Origin: Azolla caroliniana
Lineage: Eukaryota > Polypodiophyta
DNA length: 64,000 nt
Assembly: GCA_043228905.1 (NCBI GenBank)
Contig: JBHGNT010000010.1
Location: 13,640,001-13,704,000 of the forward strand
Direction of reading: 5' to 3'
Below are positions 43,678 to 55,600 of this stretch, one piece after another. A model generated the notes under the pieces. That model was not told where the DNA came from, did not search any database, and saw nothing but the letters and a program-made list of their open reading frames with translations. A program made the position numbers and the translations under genes. Position 1 is the stretch's first letter. Every line of letters starts with the position of its first letter.

Positions 43678-43949
43678 TATTGACTTCGCCCCTAATAAGG
43701 TCAAATGCACTTCTTCCATCCTTGATAGTATCTTCTCACAATCCTTGATATGGTCGGCAACAAATTGTCAACAACCACTTTCGTCCAATTCCTCATTCTT
43801 CTCTTCCTCCTTCCATCCCTTAATCGGAACATCATCTAAAAAAGCCATTGTAATGAGGAATGAAATCACGAAGTACCTTGTTCATTCCATTCATCATATG
43901 TGCCACTGAGTTGGTCGCTCCTTGTGGCAAGGTACACTTCCGTACTAAC
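43678..43949 (-). pseudogene. pol: Gypsy I RT segment with catalytic motif
   Basis: Lies between the two solo LTRs. The minus strand reads LPQGATNSVAHMMNGMNKVL, then after a frame change the catalytic AFLDDVPIKG, then DHIKDCEKILSRMEEVHLTL. Both catalytic Asp residues are present. It matches gypsy E 22.56-22.33 kb. Confidence 0.82.
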
Positions 43950-44246
43950 TATTGAGAATCAAGCTCAACTTGGTCTAGTGTGTGAACTCACCTTGAGAGT
44001 GAATAGACACTCCAACGGTCAAGAGTCACCATCATGTCACCTCTTTGTATTCTAGCATTTAGTATGAGTCATAGAATCATATTCTATGACACATAACTTA
44101 TGAGCTTTCACATTCCCCATGCTCCATGAGTCTTGTAGTTAATGAAGAGAGAGGGTGACTATATAAAGCACCCTCCTCCCACCTTGTATTGAGTTGAGTC
44201 TTTCTCCTTTGTTAATACAATCTACCTTGCGTATACTCTGTGTCTT

Positions 44247-44314
<68 letters not shown>

Positions 44315-44368
44315 CACACACAATTCACACCTATTCCTCTACACAAGAATCATACCCGATTCTTTACA
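43950..44368 (+). repeat. Solo LTR with CTAAC target duplication in gypsy I RT
   Basis: Starts TATTGAGAATCAAGC and ends CGATTCTTTACA, 419 bp; flanked by CTAAC (43945-43949 and 44369-44373; the repeat can be read as ACTAAC). Plus orientation is suggested by CTATATAAAG at 44159-44168. It contains a (CT)n run of about 60 bp (44253-44311). The terminal inverted words GATTCTCAATA and TGTAAAGAATC support an LTR. Family unknown. Confidence 0.75.
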
Positions 44369-45156
44369 CTAACCCTATAGGTGTCTTGATAGAAGTAATA
44401 TCTCGATTTTTGATAGCAAGTTGAAATTGATCATACCCGGAATAAAGGTCTCCCATAGAATATATAGCTCTTCCTACAAACATCTCAACAAACTCATCTA
44501 CAATTGGCCCTACTCCCGAGTTTCAGGATTGTTACCTTATTCACGGGTTGCATATCTTGGATAAATCGGAGTCACCCATCTTTCTTTAACACAGTGAACC
44601 ATCAACTCGAGTAACGGGCGTTCGATGGTTCCAAGATACCCATCCTCATCTTTTCTTTCAGAAGTTCTAATAGTTGAGGGATTCTAGCCCTAGGCATGGG
44701 TATTGGCTTAAAATTCTATGGAATATGAGGGATAGTGAATATAACCATGGGCTCCACTATTTTTGGATCCACACACCCTATTTCCTCAGGTTGGAATGCG
44801 AACGCCTTTCCATGCCTTTTTAATATCTCCTTGAATTACTTTTCTTCGGTTGGTAATAGGAAGTCACCCCCTCCTATTTTCATCCCTTGTATTGTTTCTG
44901 GAGTAAACACATGTCCCACCTTTCGTGGTTCTCTGATCATTGGCTCTGTGGCCGCTTCTTTAATTGCTCTTTCACTATCCCCTGGAAGTGGAGCAGCAAT
45001 AGGACAAACCTTCTTCTCCATCGTCTTGTACTTTGTTAGGACATGTGCTTCATGATCCTTTCGAGCAACTTCTTCAATGACCTCGTACATCTTGATCGAA
45101 TGGATAGGAACTTGGATTTCGTTGTCATCCTCCATTGCTTCCAAATGAGTTATTGT
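44369..45156 (-). pseudogene. Gypsy I RT N-terminal part and protease-RT spacer, left of T
   Basis: The spacer (DDNEIQVPIHSIKMYEVIEEV ... VGHVFTPETIQGM) runs from 45156 to 44.85 kb. RT then begins with EEIGCVDPKIVEPMVIFTIP, PRARIPQLLELLKEKM and NPVNKVTI, with stops and shifts. The frame entering from the T border is open and matches gypsy E 23.4-22.7 kb. Confidence 0.78.
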
Positions 45157-45160
45157 ATCT
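45157..45160. other. Left target-site duplication of T (ATCT)
   Basis: ATCT directly precedes the left terminal repeat. ATCT also follows the right one at 57462-57465. Confidence 0.85.
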
Positions 45161-45187
45161 GGGTCGAAGCATGCTACGGTGTACCAA
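45161..45187 (+). repeat. Left terminal inverted repeat of T
   Basis: Starts GGGTCGAAGCATGCTACGGT and ends ACCAA. Subterminal TTTTGGCCA and the palindrome TTAGTACTAA (45204-45213) follow. Confidence 0.9.
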
Positions 45188-45239
45188 CTTTTGGCCAAAA
45201 ATTTAGTACTAAATCGAAGAAGAAAATAAACATTAAAAA

Positions 45240-45498
45240 TTGTAAATAAGTTTCAAAAAACAAAAAACAAATTCATTACGTCACACTCGAATGCACAAAG
45301 ATATTGTACGTCACACTCGAAATGTCCCTAGGCCATATTTAATACATTAATTGTTGCCCCAGTCTCCTAGGTAGAGTTGTACGAAAGCACACCTGGAGAA
45401 GGTATCCATTGTGACAGTTGGTCAGTCTCAGTATCTCTCTCTCTCTCTCTCTGGTATGGGTAGTCGAACGTGTCAATTGGTATGTCTCTCTCTCTCAC

Positions 45499-45536
<38 letters not shown>

Positions 45537-46519
45537 GTCTCGAAGTTGTCAGACAGACAGTGGCAGAAAGTTAAAGAAAGACGACATATCTATTACAGGT
45601 CTATCTCTCTGTTTCTTTCTTTCACTCCACCTTCGATTCTTTCTGTTTTTTTCTTTCAAAGCTCTGTTTCTTTCTTTCTTTCTGTTTCTCTCTCTCACTC
45701 CACCTTCGATTCTCTGTTTCCCCGCGTAGCTGTTCTTGTGTTCCCCTCTGTGCCAGGTTCGATCTCTGAACGCAGAGATTTTTGTTTCCCCTGCTCGTTG
45801 TATGTGTTGTTGATTTTCCTTCCTTGTGTATGCTCGTTTGTTTCCTCTGTCTATGCTCGTTTGTCTCCTCTGCAGCAGCCTCGTTTGTCGAAATCAACAC
45901 GGTCGGGTACCTCTGCAAGTTGTACAACCTCCAGGTATTCTCTGTGTTGCATGCCCAACTGGTATGTTTTCTTTTTCTGAATGTTTCCTGTCTGTCTGTT
46001 TTTTATTTGCATGTGTATGGTCATTTTTAGGGTTTGATTATTCATAGTCTATGTGTTGCATGCCCAACTGGTATGTTTTTGTTTTCTCTGTGTTTCTCTG
46101 TGTTTCTTTTAAAAATGTATGAAAATATTTTGATCGAGGTGGTTGTGTGTTAGACATGTTTGTACATGCAACGTAAATGGAGTTGGCTATGATGAGTTGC
46201 TATGTTTTCGTTTTGTTCTTGTTTCTTGTCCATCTGTTTTATTTTGTGTGAGTTTGACATGGATGAGTGTTTTTCCGACTATTTTGGGTTTTTGTGTGTT
46301 TGACATGGCTTGTACATGCGATGTGATGGAGTTGGCTATGATGATTTACAATGTTTTCGTTTTCTTTGACTTTCCTATCCGTCTATTTTTATTGTCTGTG
46401 TGTTTGACATGGATGAGTTTTTTTCCGACTATTTAGGGTTATTGTGTGTTTGACATGGTTTGTACATGCAATGAGATGATTTGCTATGTGTTGATGGTAA
46501 TTGCTTGAGTTTTCTTCTA
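45240..46519 (+). promoter_or_regulatory. T1 5' region: promoter, CT-rich leader exon and first intron
   Basis: GTACGTCACACTCGAA-type words occur twice (about 45278 and 45307). Two (CT)n runs (45433-45452, 45488-45534) resemble a plant pyrimidine patch or CT-rich leader. A donor CCAG|GTATTC at 45933/45934 could pair with the acceptor TTTCTTCTAG at 46510-46519, making an untranslated first exon. The intron contains three imperfect repeats around TGTTTGACATGG and TTGTACATGC. The transcription start is not determined. Confidence 0.45.
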
Positions 46520-46523
46520 GTAC

Positions 46524-49500
46524 ATGCATATTCATTCCCTGAGAATTGTGTTGACTAGGACAATGACGAGAAGGACACCCATAAAGAAGACATTGATGAA
46601 AGAGAAAGTGAAGACACCAGTGAAGGAAGGAAGAAGGACACCCATGAAAGAAAGCAAGAAGACACCCACAAGAGAAAGGGTGATGAATTCATCAACACAG
46701 AGAAAGAAGATGTACCACTCCATCAGTCCAGACACACCTCTTGGATGGAATTATTTCCTTCGAGCACGACCTGACGTGTATCCAGAGCTGAGAGAGTGGT
46801 TGTTAAAAACATGGGGGTCAGTACATCCCGACACAAGGCGAGGATTCCACATAAGTGGTTTGAAGAGGGAATACATGAATTTATTGAAGACGAGATACGA
46901 ACATGTTTATGATACAAATCAAATCACTAACAATGAGGTGGGTACTGTTTTTGCACGTGCTTTTGCATGTGAAGTTCAAGGTGGCATTGACGTAAATTGG
47001 GAAGATTTTAATCGGCACCGGTCAGACCATTACAAAGGGTCCTCCAGTACCAACACTGGCTTGAAGTCATCTGGAACCTCTCATGTGGATATTCTAGCTA
47101 TAACACCTATCCACCAAGTTCTAGAGGCAAAGGTACGGGCCACAATGACTGAAAAGCATGAACAGATGATGGCCGGTTGCATAGCTTCTATGAGCTCAAG
47201 AATACAAACACTACTTGCTGATTTGGAAGCAGTTAAATCAGCTGAGATACAGGCAGAAAAGAAATTTTCTTCAATAAAAACTACATATGAATGGATTGCA
47301 TCGACAATCCAAAATTCAGAAAGTGAGGTGTTGAAAGAGGAGTTGAAGAAAGAGCTAAACAATATGGGCACTCAATTAGGTTCACAGATGAGAGACCTTG
47401 ATACTTGCAGGAATGCACATGAAGAAATAGATAATAAGTTGTCAGCCTTAAAGTTGCATTCTGAGAACCTTGCATGCTTGATGCAGGATTTAAAACAAAA
47501 TGGTTTTGATACTTTGTGTCCATCTGTAATTGAGCACCCAAGTGGTATAGAAAGTACCATTATTAGTATAGCTATATCACGGTATTGGCTTTAAAAGTTA
47601 TTTATTTCTACTTCTTTGGTATAAATAAGTGAGCAACTAATATATTATAACTTGTGTTTGCAATCTTCCAGGTGTATATTTTGTGGCCTCGGATTCAAGC
47701 TGGAGGCTATGGATGTTGTGATTACACCATGCTTGCACACATATCATGTGCTATGTGCTAAGTATCATTTTGAGAAAGAGAATACATGTATGGACTGTAA
47801 AACTACAATTGCGGCTGAGTGGTACTATGCTTGGGGTTTAAAAGTACACCCGTACGGTATGTGGCTCTACTATTCTATTGTTTGTATTATATGATGTCAA
47901 TTAACATTTGGACTAGAACTAGTGTATGCCACAATTCATACTTCAAATTTAGTGTAATCTCTAACAACTATTATGTGGAACCCTAATTATGTGGGTTAGT
48001 ATTGGCAGTACTCTTAATATATAATTGGTATGTGTAGTTGAAGGGATATTTTCCACAATTAGTAGTACTAAAAGGAACCAGGTACAACATCGTCCAATCT
48101 ATATTGCAACTTGCCTAGTATTAGTTTAGTAAACACTATACTTATAGTACACTGTTGACTGTTAAGATTGTTTGTGTAACTTGGGAACTAGTACTAGTAA
48201 TGTAATTTGGGAACAAGGTGTATAGTAAATTGTTGAATAATAGTACAATTATTGTAATTTGGAAATGAGGTGTGTCAAACACATATCACGTTTAGTACTA
48301 ATACTGTTCAAGATTAATACTGTTGGTGTAATTAGTACAAGTTATGTAACTAGGTGTGTAGAAGACATATCATGTTTAGTATTACTTGTGTGCAAAATAC
48401 CAACCTACATTTGTTGGATTAGTACTTAGTAAGTACTACATGGTTCATGATTAGTACTAGTTCTGTACTTTGTGAACTAAGTTACTAGTACATTGCTCAT
48501 GATTAATACTAGTTTTGTAATTTGGGAACTGAGTAGTACTTTGTTCCTTATTAGTACTAGTTTTGTACCTTATTAGTACTAGATCAGTAATCTAGAAAAT
48601 AAGTGAGTAGTACATTTTGTAGGATTAGTACTAATTGTGTAATTTGACTAAGTCAGTGGTACATTGTTGAGTAGTACATTGTTCAGGATTAGTACTAATT
48701 GTGTAATTTGACTAAGTCAGTGGTACATTGTTCGGGATTAGTACTCCTTGTGTAATTTGCTAACTAAGTGAGTAGTATATTGTGCATGATTAGTACTACT
48801 TGTGTAAATTGGGAACTAAGTGAGCAGTACATTGTTCGGGATTAGTACTCCTTGTGTAATTTGGTAACTAAGTGAGTAGTATATTGTGCATGATTAGTAT
48901 TACTTGTGTAAATTGGGAACTAAGTGAGCAGTACATTGTTCGGGATTAGTACTCCTTGTGTAATTTGCTAACTAAGTGAGTAGTATATTGTGCATGATTA
49001 GTACTACTTGTGTAAATTGGGAACTAAGTGAGCAGTACATTGTTCGGGATTAGTACTCCTTGTGTAATTTGCTAACTAAGTGAGTAGTATATTGTGCATG
49101 ATTAGTACTACTTGTGTAAATTGGGAAGTAAGTGAGCATTACGTTGTTCGGGATTAGTACTCCTTGTGTAATTTGCTAACTAAGTGAGTAGTATATTGTG
49201 CATGATTAGTACTACTTGTGTAAATTGGGAACTAAGTGAGCATTACGTTGTTCGGGATTAGTACTCCTTGTGTAATTTGGTAACTAAGTGAGTAGTATAT
49301 TGTGCATGATTAGTACTACTTGTGTAAATTGGGAACTAAGTGAGCTACTACATTGTTCGGGATTAGTACTAGTTCAGTGATTTAGGAAATAAGTGAGTAG
49401 TACATTGTTCAAGATTAGTATTACTTATTAATTTGACTTAGTCAGTGGTACATTTTTCGGGATTAGTACTTGTGTAATTTGGTAACTAAGTGAGTAGTAT

Positions 49501-51530
49501 ATTGTGCATGATTAGTACTACTTGTGTATATTGTGCATGATTAGTACTAATCGTGTAAATTGGGAACTAAGTGAGCAGTACAGTGTTCCTTATTAGTACT
49601 AGTTCAATAATTTAGGAACTATGTGAGTAGTACATTGTTCATGACTGGTACATTGTGTAAAATGGGAAGCAGCTCTTGTGACCTACATTATATATTTTAG
49701 ATGATGGTACTAACATTCAAGGTTTTTTTGTTTCTTGCAATGAATGTTGTAGTGTCAAGCAACTCCACGCCAGGCAAGGTAATGGAACAACCAGCCCCTG
49801 TGCCTAAACCCTCAATATCTGCTGCACATTCCAAGGTTCAGGGACCATCATTACCAATAACCTATGATTTTTATGATGAGGATGAATGTATGAGAAGGGC
49901 CATTGGAGCAGTGGAACATATGCTTCTACAAACAAATTCCCCAAGCTCCGGTCAACATCAAGAAATAGAGCCCACTAAGAAGAGAAATGCAGTTTCTTTA
50001 CAAATAGAGCCCAGTAAGAAGAGAAATGCTGCAAGAATGTTGTATGGAAACGGCAAGAAAGGCAAAGTTGAATGCAATGGTGAGTCATATAAGTTCTCAC
50101 CTGTCTGGAGCATTGTCAACCTAATCCATTGTCTAATACCATGTACTTGTGTTACTAGCTGATGATGAAATGATATTTGGTGACGGAGATACGAGTCCAA
50201 AACCTGATCATGAAGACGAATTTATCACACTCCCAGGTACACGTCAAAAGCCAGACTTTGAAAACAATGATTTAGCTCATAACAACCCTATTCTTGTTGT
50301 TATTATAGATCATAACAACACTGTTGAGCACCTAGATGTTGTGGAGAAGATGACCGAGCCCACCACTTGCAATGGGGTATCTACGGCTGTACAGTATGAC
50401 GATGTAACATTAGGTAAAAATGTGGCCCTAAACCCTATGTTCATTGTTTGCAAACTTTTGAGTATGTGAGTTCATACCAATATTCTTTGGAATCCCATTA
50501 ATTAGGTTTACAAGAGCAGTCTGATTCCCAACTGCAATCAAATGAATCGGGAACTTCATGGAGCACAAGTGCAGAATCAGATTCCCATCAGAGTCAGAAT
50601 CAAATTAACCTTTGCAAGGAGGCAGACTCTAGAAGCACATCTTCCACACATGAGGATTGTGAGAAAAACGAAGCATTCATATGTGAAGAGCAGCTGGCAT
50701 GTACAAACAACACTATGTCTAAAGAAGCCTATGAGTGTGGAAAGAATATGGCAAGTACTGAAGAGAAGATTGAAGCCCATGAAGAGTGTGGAAAGAATAT
50801 GGCAAGTACTGAAGAGAAGACTGATTGTACTGATAATGTGGCAAGTGCTGAAGAGAAGACTGATTGTACTGATAATGTGCTAGTACTATCTAAAGATTCC
50901 CATGAGGATCATGGAAAGAACATTGCTAGTAATGAAGAGGAGCTTGATTGTACTGAGAATGTGCTAGTAGTGTCTTGTGAAGCCCATGAGGATCGTGGAA
51001 AGAACATCGCTTTCCCTGAAGATAAGCCTGATTGTACAGAATCCCATGAGTGTAGAGTGAACAACGTTACTAATGAAGGTGGGCCTGATTGTACTCAGAG
51101 CGAACAACGTTGTCTTAAGAATGAGGTGACATCCATCGTACAAGAGGAGTTGACCATGACTACTGCCACGGTCCACATACAGGAGTCTAATAAGAACGAG
51201 TGTATAGGCATCGGTGATGATGATAGGGCAATAAAGATCGCTAGGAGTACAAGCATTCAGGAGATGAGTGATAATTTGTCTATCGACAGCACCTTTGTGG
51301 ATTTGTGTACAAGCATTGCAGTTGCAGAAAACATAGTTGCTCTCTCAAGCTTGCCACCAGTACAAGGTGCCCGCGCATCCACGCCTGTCTCTGATGCCTC
51401 TGATGATGAAGTGCCACTTAGTCAGCTCATACCTAAAGGCTTTAAGATAAAGAAGAATGTAAAATCAGAAAAATCTGGCACCAACAACAAGCGCATTACA
51501 AGATCGGCCAAGTTACCCTCTAGTGCCTGA
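46524..51530 (+). CDS. T1: RING-H2 and coiled-coil protein of transposon T (5 exons)
   Basis: Exons 46524-47581, 47672-47856, 49753-50079, 50159-50413 and 50506-51530. Every intron is GT-AG and every junction keeps the frame, giving about 949 codons without a stop. Start ATG 46524; ATG 46563 is an alternative. Residues 15-55 are basic with repeated K/R-TP motifs. A region around GWNYFLRARPDVYPELREWL is unrecognised. Residues about 195-345 form a coiled coil. A RING-H2 finger spans C354 to C395 with spacing C-X2-C-X15-C-X1-H-X2-H-X2-C-X10-C-X2-C; its first Arg-Cys is created by splicing. The C-terminal half is acidic, with about five imperfect repeats (ECGKNMASTEEK, DCTDNV), and ends in a basic nuclear-signal-like NNKRITRSAK. 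Likely nuclear. RING-H2 suggests E3 ubiquitin ligase activity, but its role in transposition is unknown. Intactness suggests recent function. Confidence 0.8.
47857..49752 (+). repeat. T1 intron 3 with tandem array rich in GTACTA words
   Basis: A 1.9-kb intron. A regular array of 104-bp units has phase marks (TTGTTCGGGATTAGTACTCC) at about 48727, 48831, 48935, 49039, 49143, 49247 and 49352. Each unit holds several copies of TAGTACT or its complement. Less regular GTACTA words extend from about 48060 to 49640. The density far exceeds that in the flanking gypsy DNA. Confidence 0.85.
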
Positions 51531-51769
51531 TTGTCTTTCGATTGTACTTGAACTTTAGTTGTTAGTGATGTCTGAAATTGAACTATTTGGATACCAAAAT
51601 ACTGTTTCAATTGCCAATGTAAAAAATCCAGTTCATGAATCTGAAATAGTTATACCAGTGTGAAATCAAGTTCATGTTTAAGGATTGCTTCTATATTTTG
51701 CTCATCAACATATATCAAAAACAATGGGAATATACTTTTTGATCTAAGTATTCTTATTTTACAACGTTT
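51531..51769 (+). other. T1 3' untranslated region and spacer
   Basis: A/T-rich sequence after the T1 stop, with no ORF of note. A polyadenylation site is expected here but no strong signal stands out. Confidence 0.4.
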
Positions 51770-52500
51770 TGTTTCTTTTTTGAGATCATCTCCTAATCCT
51801 CGCAAAGTCTTTCAGTCTATTGTAGATAAAATGCTTGAAAGTCTTCTTAGCTTGCTAGGAAAATTTAGGTTTTTAGGTGTTGATGATGAGAAACAGAAAA
51901 TATCGGGTATCGGGTGTTATTGAAGATATCCTGAAGTATAGACTGTTTCATCAATCCCATTTGGACGGTAACCAGAATGTGTGCAAATTGTTGAAGCAAT
52001 GTGGGCCATATTTTGATGATATCATCCCAAAGGATGAATCATCCACTAACAGTAGTAAGGAAACACTTACCTTTTTGAGCTATCACAAATTATTGTTTCA
52101 GAAGTTGGATTATTTTGTTAAGGAAAGGAAGGTTTGTACTTTAAAATCCATAGCCTGGATATTCAGGACTTATATACAAGAAGTAAAAACTCAGATGGCT
52201 TCACAGGACATATCATGAAACAAAAAAGGATTCTGAGAGAATAATTTTCATTGTTGTCTTCACAGAATTCATCGCCCCCTTTGAAAAATGAACTTACAGT
52301 AGAAAATCTTACAATATTAAAGTCTTTAATGAATTCAACTAACAATCTTCTCTTGGTAGCAAAAGAAGAGCAGATTTATGTGCCAACAGAGGACACACCA
52401 ACTCTGCAAAACTCCTATGCTCAAATAACATCAGGAAACATGAGCAATATCGGCAATGAAGAAATCCAAGTCCTGTTGATAACAACTAATATATTATGAA
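51770..52500 (+). pseudogene. Captured host-gene-like fragment inside T
   Basis: Plus-strand coding-like segment. An acceptor-like TTTTTTGAG at about 51775-51783 precedes SSPNPRKVFQSIVDKMLESLLSLLGKF. The frame shifts at a 7-bp tandem duplication (ATCGGGT twice, 51902-51915). Corrected for that single event, it continues as GVIEDILKYRLFHQSHLDG, LLKQCGPYFDDII and LTFLSYHKLLFQKLDYFVKE. A second exon-like piece starts after TTGTCTTCACAG (about 52264). Helical leucine-rich sequence; it reminds me of the large nucleolar ribosome-biogenesis protein Urb2/Npa2, at low confidence. Retained intron borders suggest capture from genomic DNA. Orientation follows T1. Confidence 0.45.
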
Positions 52501-52644
52501 AGATAAGTACAAGTGGTTGAGAGGCATAAACCCTTTGGAAGAAAGACGAAATATATCAATTCATTTGTCAATCATCAAAATTAATAGTGAACTCCAAGTG
52601 GATGTTTTTCAGTTTTCTAGTACAATGTATTGATAGGGTGACTT

Positions 52645-55600
52645 TCAAGCATTAAATAGAGAGACCTCCCCTAATATGTGCTCATGAACCTCTTGGGGGA
52701 CCTTGTAGACAGTGTTGTATCCCTTAACCTTGTGCTTTGCTTGAGTCATATTGAATTTGATCGCAAGAATGGCATCAGCGTAGATTATTGCGATGGGTGC
52801 TTCTTTTAGTAATGCATATGTGTTCTTGCACTGCGGCAACTTTGCATAATAGTTTCCATACACGACAGACTCACCAACGTTGAAATTGTTGCCCCAACCA
52901 TCCCTCACCACTTCTTTCAATAATGTCTTTCCTTGCTTGCACACCACAATGTAGTAGTCTTCTAAATCTTCATTCTGAGAATATTTGAGCACTGCAAAAT
53001 GATCTCCAACTTCCAATAAAACTGCCAAGTCTTGATTTTGGTTGTAGTATACAATATCGTTTGAATGCACATCCTCTTCAATATCATCTTGTAGTTCAGG
53101 CTCAAGCTTCTGCAGCTTCCAGGGCTCCACGATTGATAGGTTGATGCATTTATCCCAAGCTTCATCTAGACACATGGAACAAAAGCATGATAAACTACGG
53201 AGTAACAATTGGGTTGTGTCCTTGCGGCTAAACCCTAACACACAATGGGTGCTGCGTGTGCCTTTCACGGTTTTACAACCATATGATTTAGTTCTATCGA
53301 CCTCATGAGCGCGAACTTCAACAAACAATCTGTTCTTACCATCATTTGACATCTTCCATGTTAGCCACTGCACAACATCATGTGCATTTTGTAACTTAGC
53401 GCCATTATTATCCAACTGCTCACTTGTAAGGGCACGTTTGATCACAGCCCCCGCGCCATCATGCTCTCCTTTTCCATGTCCAGACCCGAAGTAATTCCAT
53501 TGCATACGAATATTGAATAAGGAGAAATACCTACTTTGGTGAGTACAAGATGAGTACAATACTATGAGTACAACATGAGTAAATACTGATTTAGTACAAT
53601 TCTCTTAAGGACGGACAATACTATAAGTACAAGATGAGTACTTTACATCCTTTTGTAAACACAACATAGTACAAAACCAACACACAACATAGTACAATGT
53701 GTCTATGGAGAACCCTTCACCTGGATTAATCGATACTTAGTACAATTCTCTTAAGGACGGACAATACTATAAGTACAAGATGAGTACTTTACATCCTTTT
53801 GTAAACACAACATAGTACAGAACCAACACACAACATAGTACAATGTGTCTATGGAGAACCCTTCACATGGATTAAAACATAATTAGTACAATTCTCTTAA
53901 GGACGGACAATACTATAAGTACAAGATGAGTACTTTACATCCTTTTGTAAACACAACATAGTACAGAACCAACACACAACATAGTACAATGTGTATATGG
54001 AGAACCCTTCACATGGATTAAAACATAATTAGTACAATTCTCTTAAGGACGGACAATACTATAAGTACAAGATGAGTACTTTACATCCTTTTGTAAACAC
54101 AACATAGTACAGAACCAACACACAACATAGTACAATGTGTATATGGAGAACCCTTCACATGGATTAAAACATAATTAGTACAATTCTCTTAAGGACGGAC
54201 AATACTATAAGTACAAGATGAGTACTTTACATCCTTTTGTAAACACAACATAGTACAATGTGTCTATGGAGAACCCTTCACATGGATTAATCGATACTTA
54301 GTACAATTCTCTTAAGGACGGACAATACTATGAGTACAAGATGAGTACTTTACATCCTTTTGTAAACACAACATAGTACAGAACCAACACACAACATAGT
54401 ACAATGTGTCTATGGAGAACACTTCACATGGATTAAAAGTTACTTAGTACAACATAATACAAACAAAATTAGTATGCATGCATCCATTCACAAGTGCAAG
54501 ATTCGAATAGTTAGAAACATAATTAGTATGCATCGATGTGACTAGTACTGTTTGTTAATAGTTACAAACATAATTAGTATGCATCCACTAACACAAGATT
54601 TACTTCCTTAAACATTGCATGATAAGTATTAAACATATGGATTAAAAATTACCTGGCGATAAAGTAGAACGATCGTGACGCCTTAAACTGCGAGGCAGCA
54701 CCATCAGACCAAACCCAATGACGGTTAAAGGTTAACCCTAGAGAAAATAAATCTGCATGGTGAAGCTTAAAACAATGTTGAACAAATAGTGTATCATGCT
54801 TTTTATCATCTGAAATGTAAAATATTGATTTCTTATGTAACTCACCGTCTTGCCTCCAATAGCAAATATGTACAAGTATTGTACATTGATCATTGTACCA
54901 ATGCATTGATTGAACCTCATTTTGAACTTTAAATGTATAGTTTTCTGCAAAATCAATAACGGATACAATGACACCCGTTGGTAAGTTATTAATACATTCC
55001 TTGAACTGTGAATTTTGCCAATAACTCCGGAAGTTATGTGGAATAAACTCCCCAAGTTGTTTCTTAAATTCTGAGACAAGGGTAGCAGCACATGTCTCCT
55101 TATATACTTCCTTGATACGCTTAGTTACAACTCCCTTGCCAATATTTTCAGTCACATACTCCAAATATTTCCATTTCACGATATGACTATTTCCCATATC
55201 AAGCTCCTGCCTACAAAATAATGGTAGCAGACAAACCTTACATGTTCTTAATAGACATGTACGACGATGCCACTCACATGATGGTTCTTTTTCACAAACA
55301 CAAGACCTCCATAGCTCAGAAACGGATGCATAAGTCATGTTTCATGCATTACACCTATTATCCTCCCCATTTGGTCTACAAATCTCACAAGTGCAGACAC
55401 ATAATTCCCCATGTATACCCTTAGAATCAATACGCATTGCATTCACAGAAACCCTTAACATGTCCATCTTCACATGGTACACACAACAACATGTATTCCT
55501 CTCATTTAATTTTCTAACATAAAATGGATTCAAACCTTGGAACTTGCGGAATCCGACAGTCAAGCTTGGATGTTGGTCCTACATCAACCAATATATATAG

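Noticed and set aside
45411-45980. 189-codon Ser/Leu-rich frame in the T1 leader
   Set aside because: Mostly (CT)n translated as Ser-Leu; a donor site at 45933 and the downstream exon frame favour an untranslated leader.
54649-55578. A mini-intron removing the TGA of T2
   Set aside because: The only GT-AG pairs spanning it give introns of about 40-50 nt, shorter than plant introns.
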